Positions 17,976-25,252 of a stretch of 50,525 nucleotides of DNA are shown here, piece by piece; within the stretch, counting starts at the first letter, position 1, and every line of letters begins with the position of its first letter. The notes beneath the pieces were generated by a model. That model was not told the DNA's origin and ran no database searches. It was given only the letters and a program-made list of their open reading frames with translations. The stretch lies in NCBI GenBank assembly GCA_024684175.1, contig JAIKXJ010000013.1:1-50525 (forward strand), written 5' to 3'. The translations under genes and the position numbers were made by a program. This DNA comes from Erysipelotrichaceae bacterium. Lineage in GTDB: Bacteria; Bacillota_I; Bacilli_A; Erysipelotrichales; Erysipelotrichaceae.

Positions 17976-18720
17976 GAAGATCTGTTATTTTGCAGGGATC
18001 CTGATACTTGCCACGCTGTGGCAAGTTTTCTCATTGTGGATCGGACAGGATACGATGGTCTTTCCCGGTCCCGTCTCCACTTTGCGACATGCCTTCCTTC
18101 TATTAAATAAGAGTTACACCTATAAGTGTATCCTGGCGACGATGTCCAAGATGCTGGCAGGCTTCCTGATCTCTTTGATCCTGGGCTTTTCTTTGGGCAT
18201 TCCGGCAGGGAACGACGAAAGGATAAGCTTACTGTTACAGCCGTTCATCGTTGCGCTGAGGGCGGTCCCGACAGCGTCTCTGGTCTATCTGTTCATCGTA
18301 TTGGCCGGCTTTCGCAGGGCTCCGGTCTACCTGGTCATCCTGATCGGTTTTCCGATCATCTATGAAGGGGTGAAGACCGGCATCGCCAATATCGATGAAG
18401 CACTGATCCATGCGGCAAGGCTCGACGGGGCATCCTTCCTCAAGGAGAACGTCCGTGTCCGTCTGCCGCTTGCGCTTCCTTACATCTTCTCGGCTGCCGC
18501 TTCCGCATTTTCCCTGTCGTTCAAGATCGAGATCATGGCGGAAGTCATCACCGGCGCATCTGACGCAGGCCTGGGTTCGGCGATCTCGGGCGTCCGTTCG
18601 TCCGATCCGACCAACATGGTCCCGGTCTTTGCGTATTCGGTGATCGCCGTAGCTCTGATGATCTTCATCGATCACATCAGTTCAAGGATACGGGAGAAAA
18701 CGTCTTCACTTGGTTTATAA
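17944..18720 (+). CDS. ABC importer permease (SsuC/TauC type)
   Basis: Product of about 258 aa with six hydrophobic segments. The BPD_transp EAA loop is recognisable as LDGASFLKENVRVRLPLALPY. The start is uncertain: ATG 17944 and GTG 17953 are both in frame and lie inside the end of the lipoprotein gene, implying translational coupling; neither has a strong ribosome binding site. No ABC ATPase gene follows; the next gene is a deacetylase, so the energy-coupling subunit must be encoded elsewhere or shared. Confidence 0.8.
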   Translation: MRQVKRSISNKKICYFAGILILATLWQVFSLWIGQDTMVFPGPVSTLRHAFLLLNKSYTYKCILATMSKMLAGFLISLILGFSLGIPAGNDERISLLLQPFIVALRAVPTASLVYLFIVLAGFRRAPVYLVILIGFPIIYEGVKTGIANIDEALIHAARLDGASFLKENVRVRLPLALPYIFSAAASAFSLSFKIEIMAEVITGASDAGLGSAISGVRSSDPTNMVPVFAYSVIAVALMIFIDHISSRIREKTSSLGL

Positions 18721-20018
18721 TGGAGATTGTGAATAAGAAAAAGAAGAACCTGAATTCCCTGATCATCATCGTTTTGCTGAGCATTGCCGTGCTCACCGGT
18801 TTTTTTCTGCTGACGACGAATTTCGCTTTCGTAGGCAAGAAGTCGATCCATGAGGATGCTTCAACTTACAAGACGAGACACTGTCTGGCTTTTTATCCCG
18901 ATTCCAAACAAGGCCTTTCTTATGCGAAAGAGCTCTGCAAAGGGCAGAAAGAGGATGTGATCTATGATTATACTCTGGTCCCGTACGGCGATTATTATCT
19001 GGTCAGCTACGGCGGGGAGAAGAAATACTTTGCCGATAGGGAATTCGGACCGCTGAAGATCGAAGAAGTGAGCGATGAGGGAAAACGGATCATTCTGGAT
19101 TATCTGCGTTATACCTACAAGAAGGATCATCCGGAAAAATACTATGATGCCGCCTTCCTTTCGTCTTTGCAGCTGGAGAACATCGATTTTTCCGCTGTGA
19201 CTTATTCGATCGACAAAGAGTCTTTGCTGGCATATCTGCCGCAATATGACATCAGTGTGGCGATCCCTTTAAAATACATGCAGAAACAGATCGGCATGAA
19301 CTTCGGCTTCCCCGATGAACTCTACCGCAAACCGATCTATCTGGATCCCGATCCGGCGCATCCGATCGTCTGCCTGACTTTCGATGACGGACCGCAGTTT
19401 AACTATGATCCGGGATACAGTTCCAGTGAGAAGATCATCGACATCCTGTATAAATACGATGCCTGCGGTACGTTCTACATCATCGGCAATATGCTGGAGA
19501 ACCGCGAGATCTGGGCGGATTATCAGGTCTATACGCTGCTGAAGCGTTCGATCAATCAGGGCAACGAATACGGGTCCCACACACAGAGCCATCTTTATGC
19601 TCTGACGGAGATCTCCGGCAAAGAAAACATCCGAAAGGAGATCGAAGATCCTGTGGCCTATCTTGACGATTTCATGGGCTATCGAATGAATACTTTCCGT
19701 CCGGTCGAAGGAAGCTTCAACAACGAAGTCCTGGAATCGACTTCGTTGCCGGCGGTCTTGTGGGATGTCGATTCGGAAGACTGGCTCACCAGGGATGTCG
19801 ACGCGATACAGGCGCAGGTACTGAAGTATGATTATGAATCCGGTGACATCATTTTGTTCCATGACATCTACGATGAGACGGCGGAAGCACTGGAAAAGAT
19901 CCTGATCGAACTCGTCGACCGGGGCTGTCAGCTCGTCAGTGTCTCGGAGATGTTCCGTTTCTATAACCTCGATCCTAGTCAGATCGATTACTTCTATTCT
20001 CCGGGTTATTACGAGTGA
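18720..20018 (+). CDS. Membrane-anchored polysaccharide deacetylase
   Basis: Product of 432 aa: short basic N-terminus, one membrane segment (about 13-35), an extracellular domain of about 170 residues of unknown fold, then a NodB-type deacetylase domain (about 215-415). The NodB motifs are TFDDGP (Asp base and metal Asp), SHTQSH (two His ligands), RPVEGSFN, DVDSEDW and ILFHD. The likely role is N-deacetylation of peptidoglycan GlcNAc or another surface glycan, as in PgdA. The ATG overlaps the permease stop (TAATG), so it is translationally coupled to the importer. Its 3' end overlaps the convergent WYL gene by 44 nt. Confidence 0.85.
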   Translation: MEIVNKKKKNLNSLIIIVLLSIAVLTGFFLLTTNFAFVGKKSIHEDASTYKTRHCLAFYPDSKQGLSYAKELCKGQKEDVIYDYTLVPYGDYYLVSYGGEKKYFADREFGPLKIEEVSDEGKRIILDYLRYTYKKDHPEKYYDAAFLSSLQLENIDFSAVTYSIDKESLLAYLPQYDISVAIPLKYMQKQIGMNFGFPDELYRKPIYLDPDPAHPIVCLTFDDGPQFNYDPGYSSSEKIIDILYKYDACGTFYIIGNMLENREIWADYQVYTLLKRSINQGNEYGSHTQSHLYALTEISGKENIRKEIEDPVAYLDDFMGYRMNTFRPVEGSFNNEVLESTSLPAVLWDVDSEDWLTRDVDAIQAQVLKYDYESGDIILFHDIYDETAEALEKILIELVDRGCQLVSVSEMFRFYNLDPSQIDYFYSPGYYE

Positions 20019-20907
20019 TGATCTTGCTTAAGAATGCAATATAACGTTCAGCGATCTGCGGGTCGCTGATTTTTATTTGGTCGCCATAGGAGGTCAGCCT
20101 GGCGAAGAATGCATCGGAAACGGAGACTCTGGCGCTGAAACCGTTTCTGGTAAAAACGATATTGGGAAAATCATCCTGCAGTCTTGAACGCAGATATTCG
20201 GAATCCTGCATGATCTGAAATCTCAGCAGGACGTTTTCGGAAGTGTGGAAGGAAGAGGAACTTTCTTCGATGTGAGAAAGCACTTTTTCCAAAGGCAGGA
20301 AGAGACTGTCACTCTCTTCCGTCAGTTTCATGGACAGCAGGTTGTCGAAACGGACATGGTAGATCTTCTCGTTCTGCACGTAATGATAATAAAGATAGTA
20401 ATGATCGTTTTCCCGATACAGGAATAAAGGAACGATCGATTCGCTTTTCGATCGCTTAGCCCGGCGGATCTCGACGATCTTGTTTTTCCGGATGGCTTCC
20501 AGGGAATCTTCCAGCCGGTTGATGAAATGGACGTCCTTGTGTTTATGGTGATATTCCAGTGCCCTGAGGTCTTTTTCTTCGTACACGGATAAGAAAGAAT
20601 ACAGTTTGTCTTTGACTTTTTCCAGAAAAGCACGGTCCAGATTCTTCAGGGAATCCAGGGAATCGATGATGATCTTGATCTCCGAGACGGAGAAGGGGGC
20701 TTCGCCCAGATAGTAGCCTTCGTCATATTCGACGTCATAGCCCAGCATCCCCAGGATCTTGAAATCGTCGTAAAGCGTCTTGCGGTCGGCCGAAGGGATG
20801 CCTTCTTTCTCAAGAAGATCGAAGATCTGCGAGATCTTCAGCTTATGGTCCATGTCGGAGTATCGCTGCAAGAGGAAGATGAGCCTGAGTATCCTTTGTT
20901 TGTTCAT
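19975..20907 (-). CDS. WYL-domain transcription regulator
   Basis: Product of 310 aa. N-terminal helix-turn-helix (about 1-65: RILRLIFLLQRY...DRKTLYDDFKILGMLGYDVEYDEGYYL), then a WYL domain (about 135-215, core YYLYYHY...VRFDNLLSMKL) and a C-terminal WCX-like extension. WYL proteins sense nucleic acid or nucleotide ligands in several studied cases. No Shine-Dalgarno; TATAAT lies 6 nt before the ATG. A perfect palindrome fills the promoter spacer, suggesting autorepression and shared control of the divergent membrane-protein gene. Confidence 0.82.
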   Translation of the reverse strand: MNKQRILRLIFLLQRYSDMDHKLKISQIFDLLEKEGIPSADRKTLYDDFKILGMLGYDVEYDEGYYLGEAPFSVSEIKIIIDSLDSLKNLDRAFLEKVKDKLYSFLSVYEEKDLRALEYHHKHKDVHFINRLEDSLEAIRKNKIVEIRRAKRSKSESIVPLFLYRENDHYYLYYHYVQNEKIYHVRFDNLLSMKLTEESDSLFLPLEKVLSHIEESSSSFHTSENVLLRFQIMQDSEYLRSRLQDDFPNIVFTRNGFSARVSVSDAFFARLTSYGDQIKISDPQIAERYIAFLSKIITRNNPENRSNRSD

Positions 20908-20913
20908 AGATCC

Positions 20914-20943
20914 ATTATATTATGTGTCCAAAAATTTGGACAA
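20914..20943 (-). promoter_or_regulatory. Promoter of the WYL regulator, leaderless type
   Basis: Minus-strand TTGTCC (20943-20938), 18-nt spacer, TATAAT (20919-20914), 6 nt, ATG. The spacer is filled by the palindromic operator. Confidence 0.65.
20925..20942. promoter_or_regulatory. Palindromic operator between WYL regulator and membrane protein
   Basis: TGTCCAAA-AA-TTTGGACA, perfect 8-bp arms. It lies between -35 and -10 of the WYL gene and 48 nt before the divergent gene. Confidence 0.7.
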
Positions 20944-20989
20944 TCAAATGCAAGAAAAAGACTAAGATGAAATCAGGGAGGAAAGAAAG

Positions 20990-21514
20990 ATGAAAGAAAC
21001 ATTGATTAGAAATCTCTATCTGATGATCATTGCCTGGTGCCTGTATCTCAACGGCTATATCCTGTTGGCGCATCTGGCGGCGGTAATCGGCGGCGTCGCG
21101 GTCTTAGTGAAGAAAGGTGAGGCGGATCTGAAACTCAGCGGCGTCATTTCATTGAGCATGTATGCGGTCATACTGAGCCTGTATCATTCAGGCAATATTC
21201 CATACTTTTTCCCAAGTCTTCATATCTTTATGGCGGCAGTGATGTTCAATGTGTTTGCCTGCATCGGGTATTTCGATTCGATGAAAAGAAAGGATCTTCT
21301 TCCGATACTGGCTGTTTCTTTTGCGGCAGCGCTGCTGATCGGGATCCTGATCGCATCAGCTCCGGCAGAAGATTACAGCATTTTCGGCAAGGGGAACTTA
21401 TACATATTCGCATCTTTCATCTTTTTTCCTTACCTGATCCCGATGATCTGTTTCTACGTCTCACGGACCGTGAGAGTCATCGAGCGCCGCAGCATACAAA
21501 AACAAGGAGCCTGA
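20990..21514 (+). CDS. Small integral membrane protein of unknown function
   Basis: Product of 174 aa with about five hydrophobic segments (roughly 8-38, 48-65, 70-95, 102-122, 135-158) and short charged loops; the C-terminus is basic. I recognise no family. Ribosome binding site GGGAGG. Divergent from the WYL regulator across a shared palindromic operator, so it is probably the regulator's target. The stop lies inside a terminator hairpin. Confidence 0.75.
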   Translation: MKETLIRNLYLMIIAWCLYLNGYILLAHLAAVIGGVAVLVKKGEADLKLSGVISLSMYAVILSLYHSGNIPYFFPSLHIFMAAVMFNVFACIGYFDSMKRKDLLPILAVSFAAALLIGILIASAPAEDYSIFGKGNLYIFASFIFFPYLIPMICFYVSRTVRVIERRSIQKQGA

Positions 21515-21525
21515 GGGCTCCTTGT
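21497..21525 (-). terminator. Terminator after ispG, also near the convergent membrane-protein gene
   Basis: 10-bp stem (21502-21511 with 21516-21525), TGAG loop, T-run on the minus strand. On the plus strand the tail is poor in T. Confidence 0.75.
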
Positions 21526-21529
21526 TGAG

Positions 21530-22564
21530 TTAAAACTTTTCGATCTCTTGTTTCAGGACGGCAACGATCTCATTCTGCGGAATGCTGGAAACGATGCGTC
21601 CTTTTTTGAATAAGATGGCCTGATCCTTGCCGCCGGCAACGCCGATATCGGCGCGCGAGGCTTCCTGAGGACCGTTGACCGGGCAGCCCATGATGGCGAC
21701 CGTGACGTCTTTGTTGACACCGTCAAGATAGGCTTCCATCTCTTTGACGATCGGCAGCATATCATACTGTATCCTGCCGCAGGTCGGACAGGAGATGAGA
21801 TTGGCGACATCTTTCTTCAGACCGCATGCCCTTAATAGCTTCTTGGCGACGCGGACTTCTTCGATCGGATCATCGGAGATGGAGATGCGTATGGTATCGC
21901 CGATCCCGTCCAGCAGCAGGTTTCCCAGGGCGAGGGACGATTTGATCGTTGAATTCAATAAGCCGCCGGCTTCCGTGACGCCCAGATGAAGAGGGTAAGG
22001 GAAGGTTTTCGCAGCCAGATTGTAGGCTTTGATGCATTCCAGCGGATCGGAAGACTTGAAAGACAGGCAGACATCATGGAAATCCAGGGATTCCAGGATA
22101 CGCAGGTGGTCTTTTGCCGATTCGATCATCGCTTCTTCCGAATGTTTGTATTTTTTGTTGAGGCTTCCGGCGTTGATGCCGATGCGGATCGGCACATGAC
22201 GTTCTTTGCACAGTTCGACGATCTCTTTGATCTTGGCTTCATCTTCGATGTTGCCGGGGTTGAGACGGATCTTGTCGGTGCCGGAGCGGATCGCTTCCAG
22301 AGCGAAGTCGGGGTTGAAATGGATATCACAGACCAAAGGGATATGGATCTGCTGCTTGATCTGTTTCACCGCTTTGGCATCCTCCATATCGAGGATGGCG
22401 ACGCGGATGATCTCGCAGCCGGCATTTTCCAGCTTTGTGATCTGCTCTACGGTTGCTTGTACATCCTTGGTCTTGGTGTTGGTCATCGACTGGATCACGA
22501 CTTTGTTCTGTCCGCCGATCTGAACGCCGCCGACCTGAATGGGTCTGGTATTCATTCTGTTCAT
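21530..22564 (-). CDS. ispG: 4-hydroxy-3-methylbut-2-enyl diphosphate synthase (flavodoxin)
   Basis: Product of 344 aa, the bacterial two-domain length. [4Fe-4S] enzyme of the MEP isoprenoid pathway that converts MEcPP to HMBPP. TIM barrel start VGGVQIGGQNKVVIQSMTNT, then the C-terminal cluster domain with SCPTCGR and GCPVNGPQEA carrying the Cys ligands. No Shine-Dalgarno: TAGAAT lies 6 nt before the ATG at 22564 (a second ATG is at 22555). Lies 27 nt after csoR, from which a weak hairpin with T-run separates it. Confidence 0.95.
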   Translation of the reverse strand: MNRMNTRPIQVGGVQIGGQNKVVIQSMTNTKTKDVQATVEQITKLENAGCEIIRVAILDMEDAKAVKQIKQQIHIPLVCDIHFNPDFALEAIRSGTDKIRLNPGNIEDEAKIKEIVELCKERHVPIRIGINAGSLNKKYKHSEEAMIESAKDHLRILESLDFHDVCLSFKSSDPLECIKAYNLAAKTFPYPLHLGVTEAGGLLNSTIKSSLALGNLLLDGIGDTIRISISDDPIEEVRVAKKLLRACGLKKDVANLISCPTCGRIQYDMLPIVKEMEAYLDGVNKDVTVAIMGCPVNGPQEASRADIGVAGGKDQAILFKKGRIVSSIPQNEIVAVLKQEIEKF

Positions 22565-22570
22565 ATCTTC

Positions 22571-22576
22571 ATTCTA
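22571..22576 (-). promoter_or_regulatory. -10 box of ispG, leaderless type
   Basis: Minus-strand TAGAAT with exactly 6 nt to the ATG. No clear -35. It lies just downstream of the T-run that follows csoR. Confidence 0.45.
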
Positions 22577-22580
22577 CATC

Positions 22581-22615
22581 AAAAAAAAGCCTCAGATCTG
22601 TTTTTCCAAGGCTTT
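22581..22615 (-). terminator. Possible terminator at the end of csoR
   Basis: A 7-bp stem (22586-22592 with 22609-22615) with a long loop containing CAGATCTG, followed by eight T residues on the minus strand. Confidence 0.45.
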
Positions 22616-22849
22616 GATGACTTCGTCGACTTTGCTGTCATCGCCGTTGATGATGGCGTTTCGGACACAGTTGTCGATATGGTTCTTGAGTATCAGGTTG
22701 TTCGTCTTCTTCAGAAGGGCTCTGGTGGCCATCAGCTGATCGGAGATGTCGAGACAGTAGCGGTCATCGTCGATCATCCGGATGACGCCTTCCAATTGTC
22801 CTTTGGCGATCGTCAGATACTTTTTCAGCAGTTCGTGGTCTTTACTCAT
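22592..22849 (-). CDS. csoR: Copper-sensing repressor CsoR
   Basis: Product of 85 aa, all-helical CsoR/RcnR family. The Cu(I) ligand set Cys-His-Cys is visible: Cys in RYCLDISDQL and His/Cys in ILKNHIDNCV. Cu(I) binding releases DNA. It overlaps the end of copA by 8 nt and is the last gene of the copA-csoR transcript, so it should be autoregulated through the operator upstream of copA. Confidence 0.9.
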   Translation of the reverse strand: MSKDHELLKKYLTIAKGQLEGVIRMIDDDRYCLDISDQLMATRALLKKTNNLILKNHIDNCVRNAIINGDDSKVDEVIKALEKQI

Positions 22850-23048
22850 GAAGGATGTTCGTCACTTCGTAGCCGGCATTTTCGACGGCATCCGTTATCT
22901 GTTCATCGCTCAATGCGGTGTTTTTCAGATAGGCTTTGCCTTCTTCGAGGGAAACTTCCGCTTCCGCACCGATGGAGGTCAGAGCCTCTTTCACGTGTTT
23001 GACACAGTTCATGCACATCATACCGTCGATACATACAGTTTTGTTCAT
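22842..23048 (-). CDS. copZ: Possible internal, in-frame CopZ copper chaperone
   Basis: The last 68 codons of copA begin with ATG, preceded at 23066-23060 by a perfect AAGGAGG with 11-nt spacing. Translation from here would give a free 68-residue MxCxxC chaperone identical to the C-terminal domain of CopA. The ribosome binding site and the ATG are directly visible; that they are used is inference. The alternative is a plain fusion protein derived from a copA-copZ operon. Confidence 0.45.
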   Translation of the reverse strand: MNKTVCIDGMMCMNCVKHVKEALTSIGAEAEVSLEEGKAYLKNTALSDEQITDAVENAGYEVTNILHE

Positions 23049-25184
23049 CGTTTTGATTTCCTCCTTTTTGATACTGTTTATTCTTAAGGCATTGCTGAGG
23101 ACGAAGATCGAAGAGACCGACATGGTCGCGGCTCCGATCATCGGATTCAAGGCAAGCCCCATGGACTTATAGAAGACTCCTGCGGCGACCGGGATGAAGA
23201 TCGCATTGTAGAACAGAGCCCAGAAGAGATTCTGTTTGATGATCCGCATCGTCTTTTTCGCGAGATCGTACAGGAATGAGACGTCGAGTATGGAATTGGA
23301 CATCAGCACTACATCGCTGGTCGCATAGGCGATATCGGTACCGTTGGCGACCGAGAAGGAGACATCGGCACCGGATAAGGCGATCGCGTCATTGACGCCG
23401 TCGCCGACCATGGCGACCTTGCCGCTTTCTTTCTTTTCCGTGACCAGTTTGTTTTTGTCCTGCGGGGTGACGGAAGAAAGATATTCATCGATCTTGAGTT
23501 TGGCGGCGATATTTTTGGCCGTCAGATCGTTGTCGCCGGTGCACATGATCGGCGTGATACCTCTTTCTTTCAAAGAAGAAACGGCAGCGGCAGAAGTGTC
23601 CTTCAAGGCATCCGCAAGATAGACGATGCCGAGCAGCCGGTCGTTCTTGCCGGCCAGGATGAAGGAATAGTTGTTCTTCTGAGCTTCTTCGATATCCGCT
23701 TCCCTGACTTGTGCGTATTCTTCCGCCAGCCGGCGGTTTCCGGCATAATAGACATCTTCGCCTTTGCGTGCGACCAGGCCTTTGGCGGAGATCTGTTCGA
23801 TCTGGTCGAACTGCATCTTCCCGTCGGGATAAGCCTGTACGATGGCTTTGGCGATCGGGTGATCAGATCCCTTTTCCAGGGAAGAGAGGACTTCGGAAAA
23901 GCTCGGATCATATTCTTTGACGGAAACGATCTCCAGCTTGTTTTTGGTCAGTGTTCCGGTCTTGTCAAGGATGACGTACTTGAGGTCTCCGGCAACTTCC
24001 AGGATCTCCGGGTTCTTGATCAAGACACCGTTTTTCGCGGCATTGCCGGTGGCGACCATGACGGCTGCCGGTGTGGCAAGGCCCAAAGCGCAGGGGCAGG
24101 AAATGACAAGGACCGACAAGGCAAAGTTCAGCGCCTGCTCGAGGTCTTTTCCGATGATCATCCAGATAATGAAGGTCAATGCGGAGATGCCTATGACCGA
24201 GAAGACGAAGTAATTGGAGACTTTATCGGCGAAACGTTCCACCGGGATCTTGGACATCGTCGCCTGTTTGGTCAGTGAGATGATCTTGGATAAGGTCGTC
24301 TGGGCGGCATTCTTGGAGATCTTCACTTTGATCTGACCGGAGAGATTGACGGTCCCGCCGATGACCGGATCGCCGATGTTTCGATTCTGCGGCAGAGATT
24401 CGCCGGTGATCATCGATTCATCGATCTGCGAAGATCCGGCAACGATCACGCCGTCCTGCGGTACGGACTCACCCGGCCGGATCAGGACGATGTCGTTCTT
24501 CTTGAGGTCGTCGATCTTGAGGATCGCGACTTCGCCGTCTTCTTTGACCAGATTGGCCTGCATCGGGATCAGGGTCGCCAGACCGCGGATGGTCTTGGCG
24601 GCTTTCTTTTTGTTGTTTCCTTCGATGTATTTGCCGACGGAGACGATGACAGGGATCATCGCCGCCGTCTCAAAGTAGAGATGATAGCCGCTCTTGTTGA
24701 AGAAGAGGACATACAGCGAATACAGATAGGAGACGAAAGAGGACAATGAGACCAGGGAATCCATGTTCGGACTTAAGTGAGACAGGGAGCGGAATCCCGA
24801 CTTGAAATAACGGAAATTGAGTCCCATGACGGCCGTACACAGGATGAATTGTACATATCTGCCATATGACGGGATATGGATCCCGAACATATGCCCCATC
24901 GAGAAGAACATCAATATGACCACGAGCAGCGAAGAGATGATCATGATGATCCTGCCGTAGTCCGGTGCGTTGCTTTTGCGGATGATGAGCTCATAGCCGG
25001 CATCGGCGACCGATTTCGCCAGGGTCTGTTCGTTCACTTTATTCTCATCAAAGGTGACCAAAGCTTCGTTCTCCAGAAGGTTGACTTTGCAGTCGGTGAC
25101 ACCGGGAGTGTTCTTCAATGCTTTTTCGACATTGCCTTTGCAGATGACGCAGGTCATGCCTTTGACTTCATATGTTTTTTCCAT
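22842..25184 (-). CDS. copA: Copper-exporting P1B-type ATPase with a fused CopZ domain
   Basis: Product of 780 aa. Order: N-terminal metal-binding domain with GMTCVIC (Cys12, Cys15), eight membrane segments, the ion-channel motif CPC in ISCPCALGLATP, phosphorylation motif DKTGT, hinge GDGVNDA, and a C-terminal second metal-binding domain from residue 713 with GMMCMNC. The C-terminal part is the size and shape of a free CopZ copper chaperone. An internal AAGGAGG and in-frame ATG precede it. The start ATG has AGGGGGG, part of the operator, about 9 nt upstream. Confidence 0.93.
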   Translation of the reverse strand: MEKTYEVKGMTCVICKGNVEKALKNTPGVTDCKVNLLENEALVTFDENKVNEQTLAKSVADAGYELIIRKSNAPDYGRIIMIISSLLVVILMFFSMGHMFGIHIPSYGRYVQFILCTAVMGLNFRYFKSGFRSLSHLSPNMDSLVSLSSFVSYLYSLYVLFFNKSGYHLYFETAAMIPVIVSVGKYIEGNNKKKAAKTIRGLATLIPMQANLVKEDGEVAILKIDDLKKNDIVLIRPGESVPQDGVIVAGSSQIDESMITGESLPQNRNIGDPVIGGTVNLSGQIKVKISKNAAQTTLSKIISLTKQATMSKIPVERFADKVSNYFVFSVIGISALTFIIWMIIGKDLEQALNFALSVLVISCPCALGLATPAAVMVATGNAAKNGVLIKNPEILEVAGDLKYVILDKTGTLTKNKLEIVSVKEYDPSFSEVLSSLEKGSDHPIAKAIVQAYPDGKMQFDQIEQISAKGLVARKGEDVYYAGNRRLAEEYAQVREADIEEAQKNNYSFILAGKNDRLLGIVYLADALKDTSAAAVSSLKERGITPIMCTGDNDLTAKNIAAKLKIDEYLSSVTPQDKNKLVTEKKESGKVAMVGDGVNDAIALSGADVSFSVANGTDIAYATSDVVLMSNSILDVSFLYDLAKKTMRIIKQNLFWALFYNAIFIPVAAGVFYKSMGLALNPMIGAATMSVSSIFVLSNALRINSIKKEEIKTMNKTVCIDGMMCMNCVKHVKEALTSIGAEAEVSLEEGKAYLKNTALSDEQITDAVENAGYEVTNILHE

Positions 25185-25189
25185 AGACT

Positions 25190-25206
25190 ATACCCCCCTA
25201 GGGTAT
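25190..25206. promoter_or_regulatory. CsoR operator upstream of copA
   Basis: ATACCC-N5-GGGTAT with a G/C-rich center, the typical CsoR site form. It lies between the predicted copA -10 and ATG, and its G-run may also serve as the copA ribosome binding site. Confidence 0.8.
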
Positions 25207-25210
25207 TCTC

Positions 25211-25239
25211 ATTTTAGCACAGGACAAAGAAACAATAAA
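25211..25239 (-). promoter_or_regulatory. Possible copA promoter
   Basis: Minus-strand TTTATT (25239-25234), 17-nt spacer, TAAAAT (25216-25211). The -35 is weak. Predicted +1 about 5 bp before the CsoR operator. Confidence 0.45.
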
Positions 25240-25240
25240 G

Positions 25241-25246
25241 TATAAT
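25241..25246 (+). promoter_or_regulatory. -10 box of dnaE, leaderless type
   Basis: TATAAT with exactly 6 nt to the GTG start codon. The -35 region is weak. Divergent from copA. Confidence 0.6.
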
Positions 25247-25252
25247 GATATT

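Noticed and set aside
21986..23002. 338-codon plus-strand ORF
   Set aside because: It is antisense to ispG, csoR and the end of copA, rich in Asp/Phe/Leu from reversed GATC-rich codons, and spans three well supported minus-strand genes.
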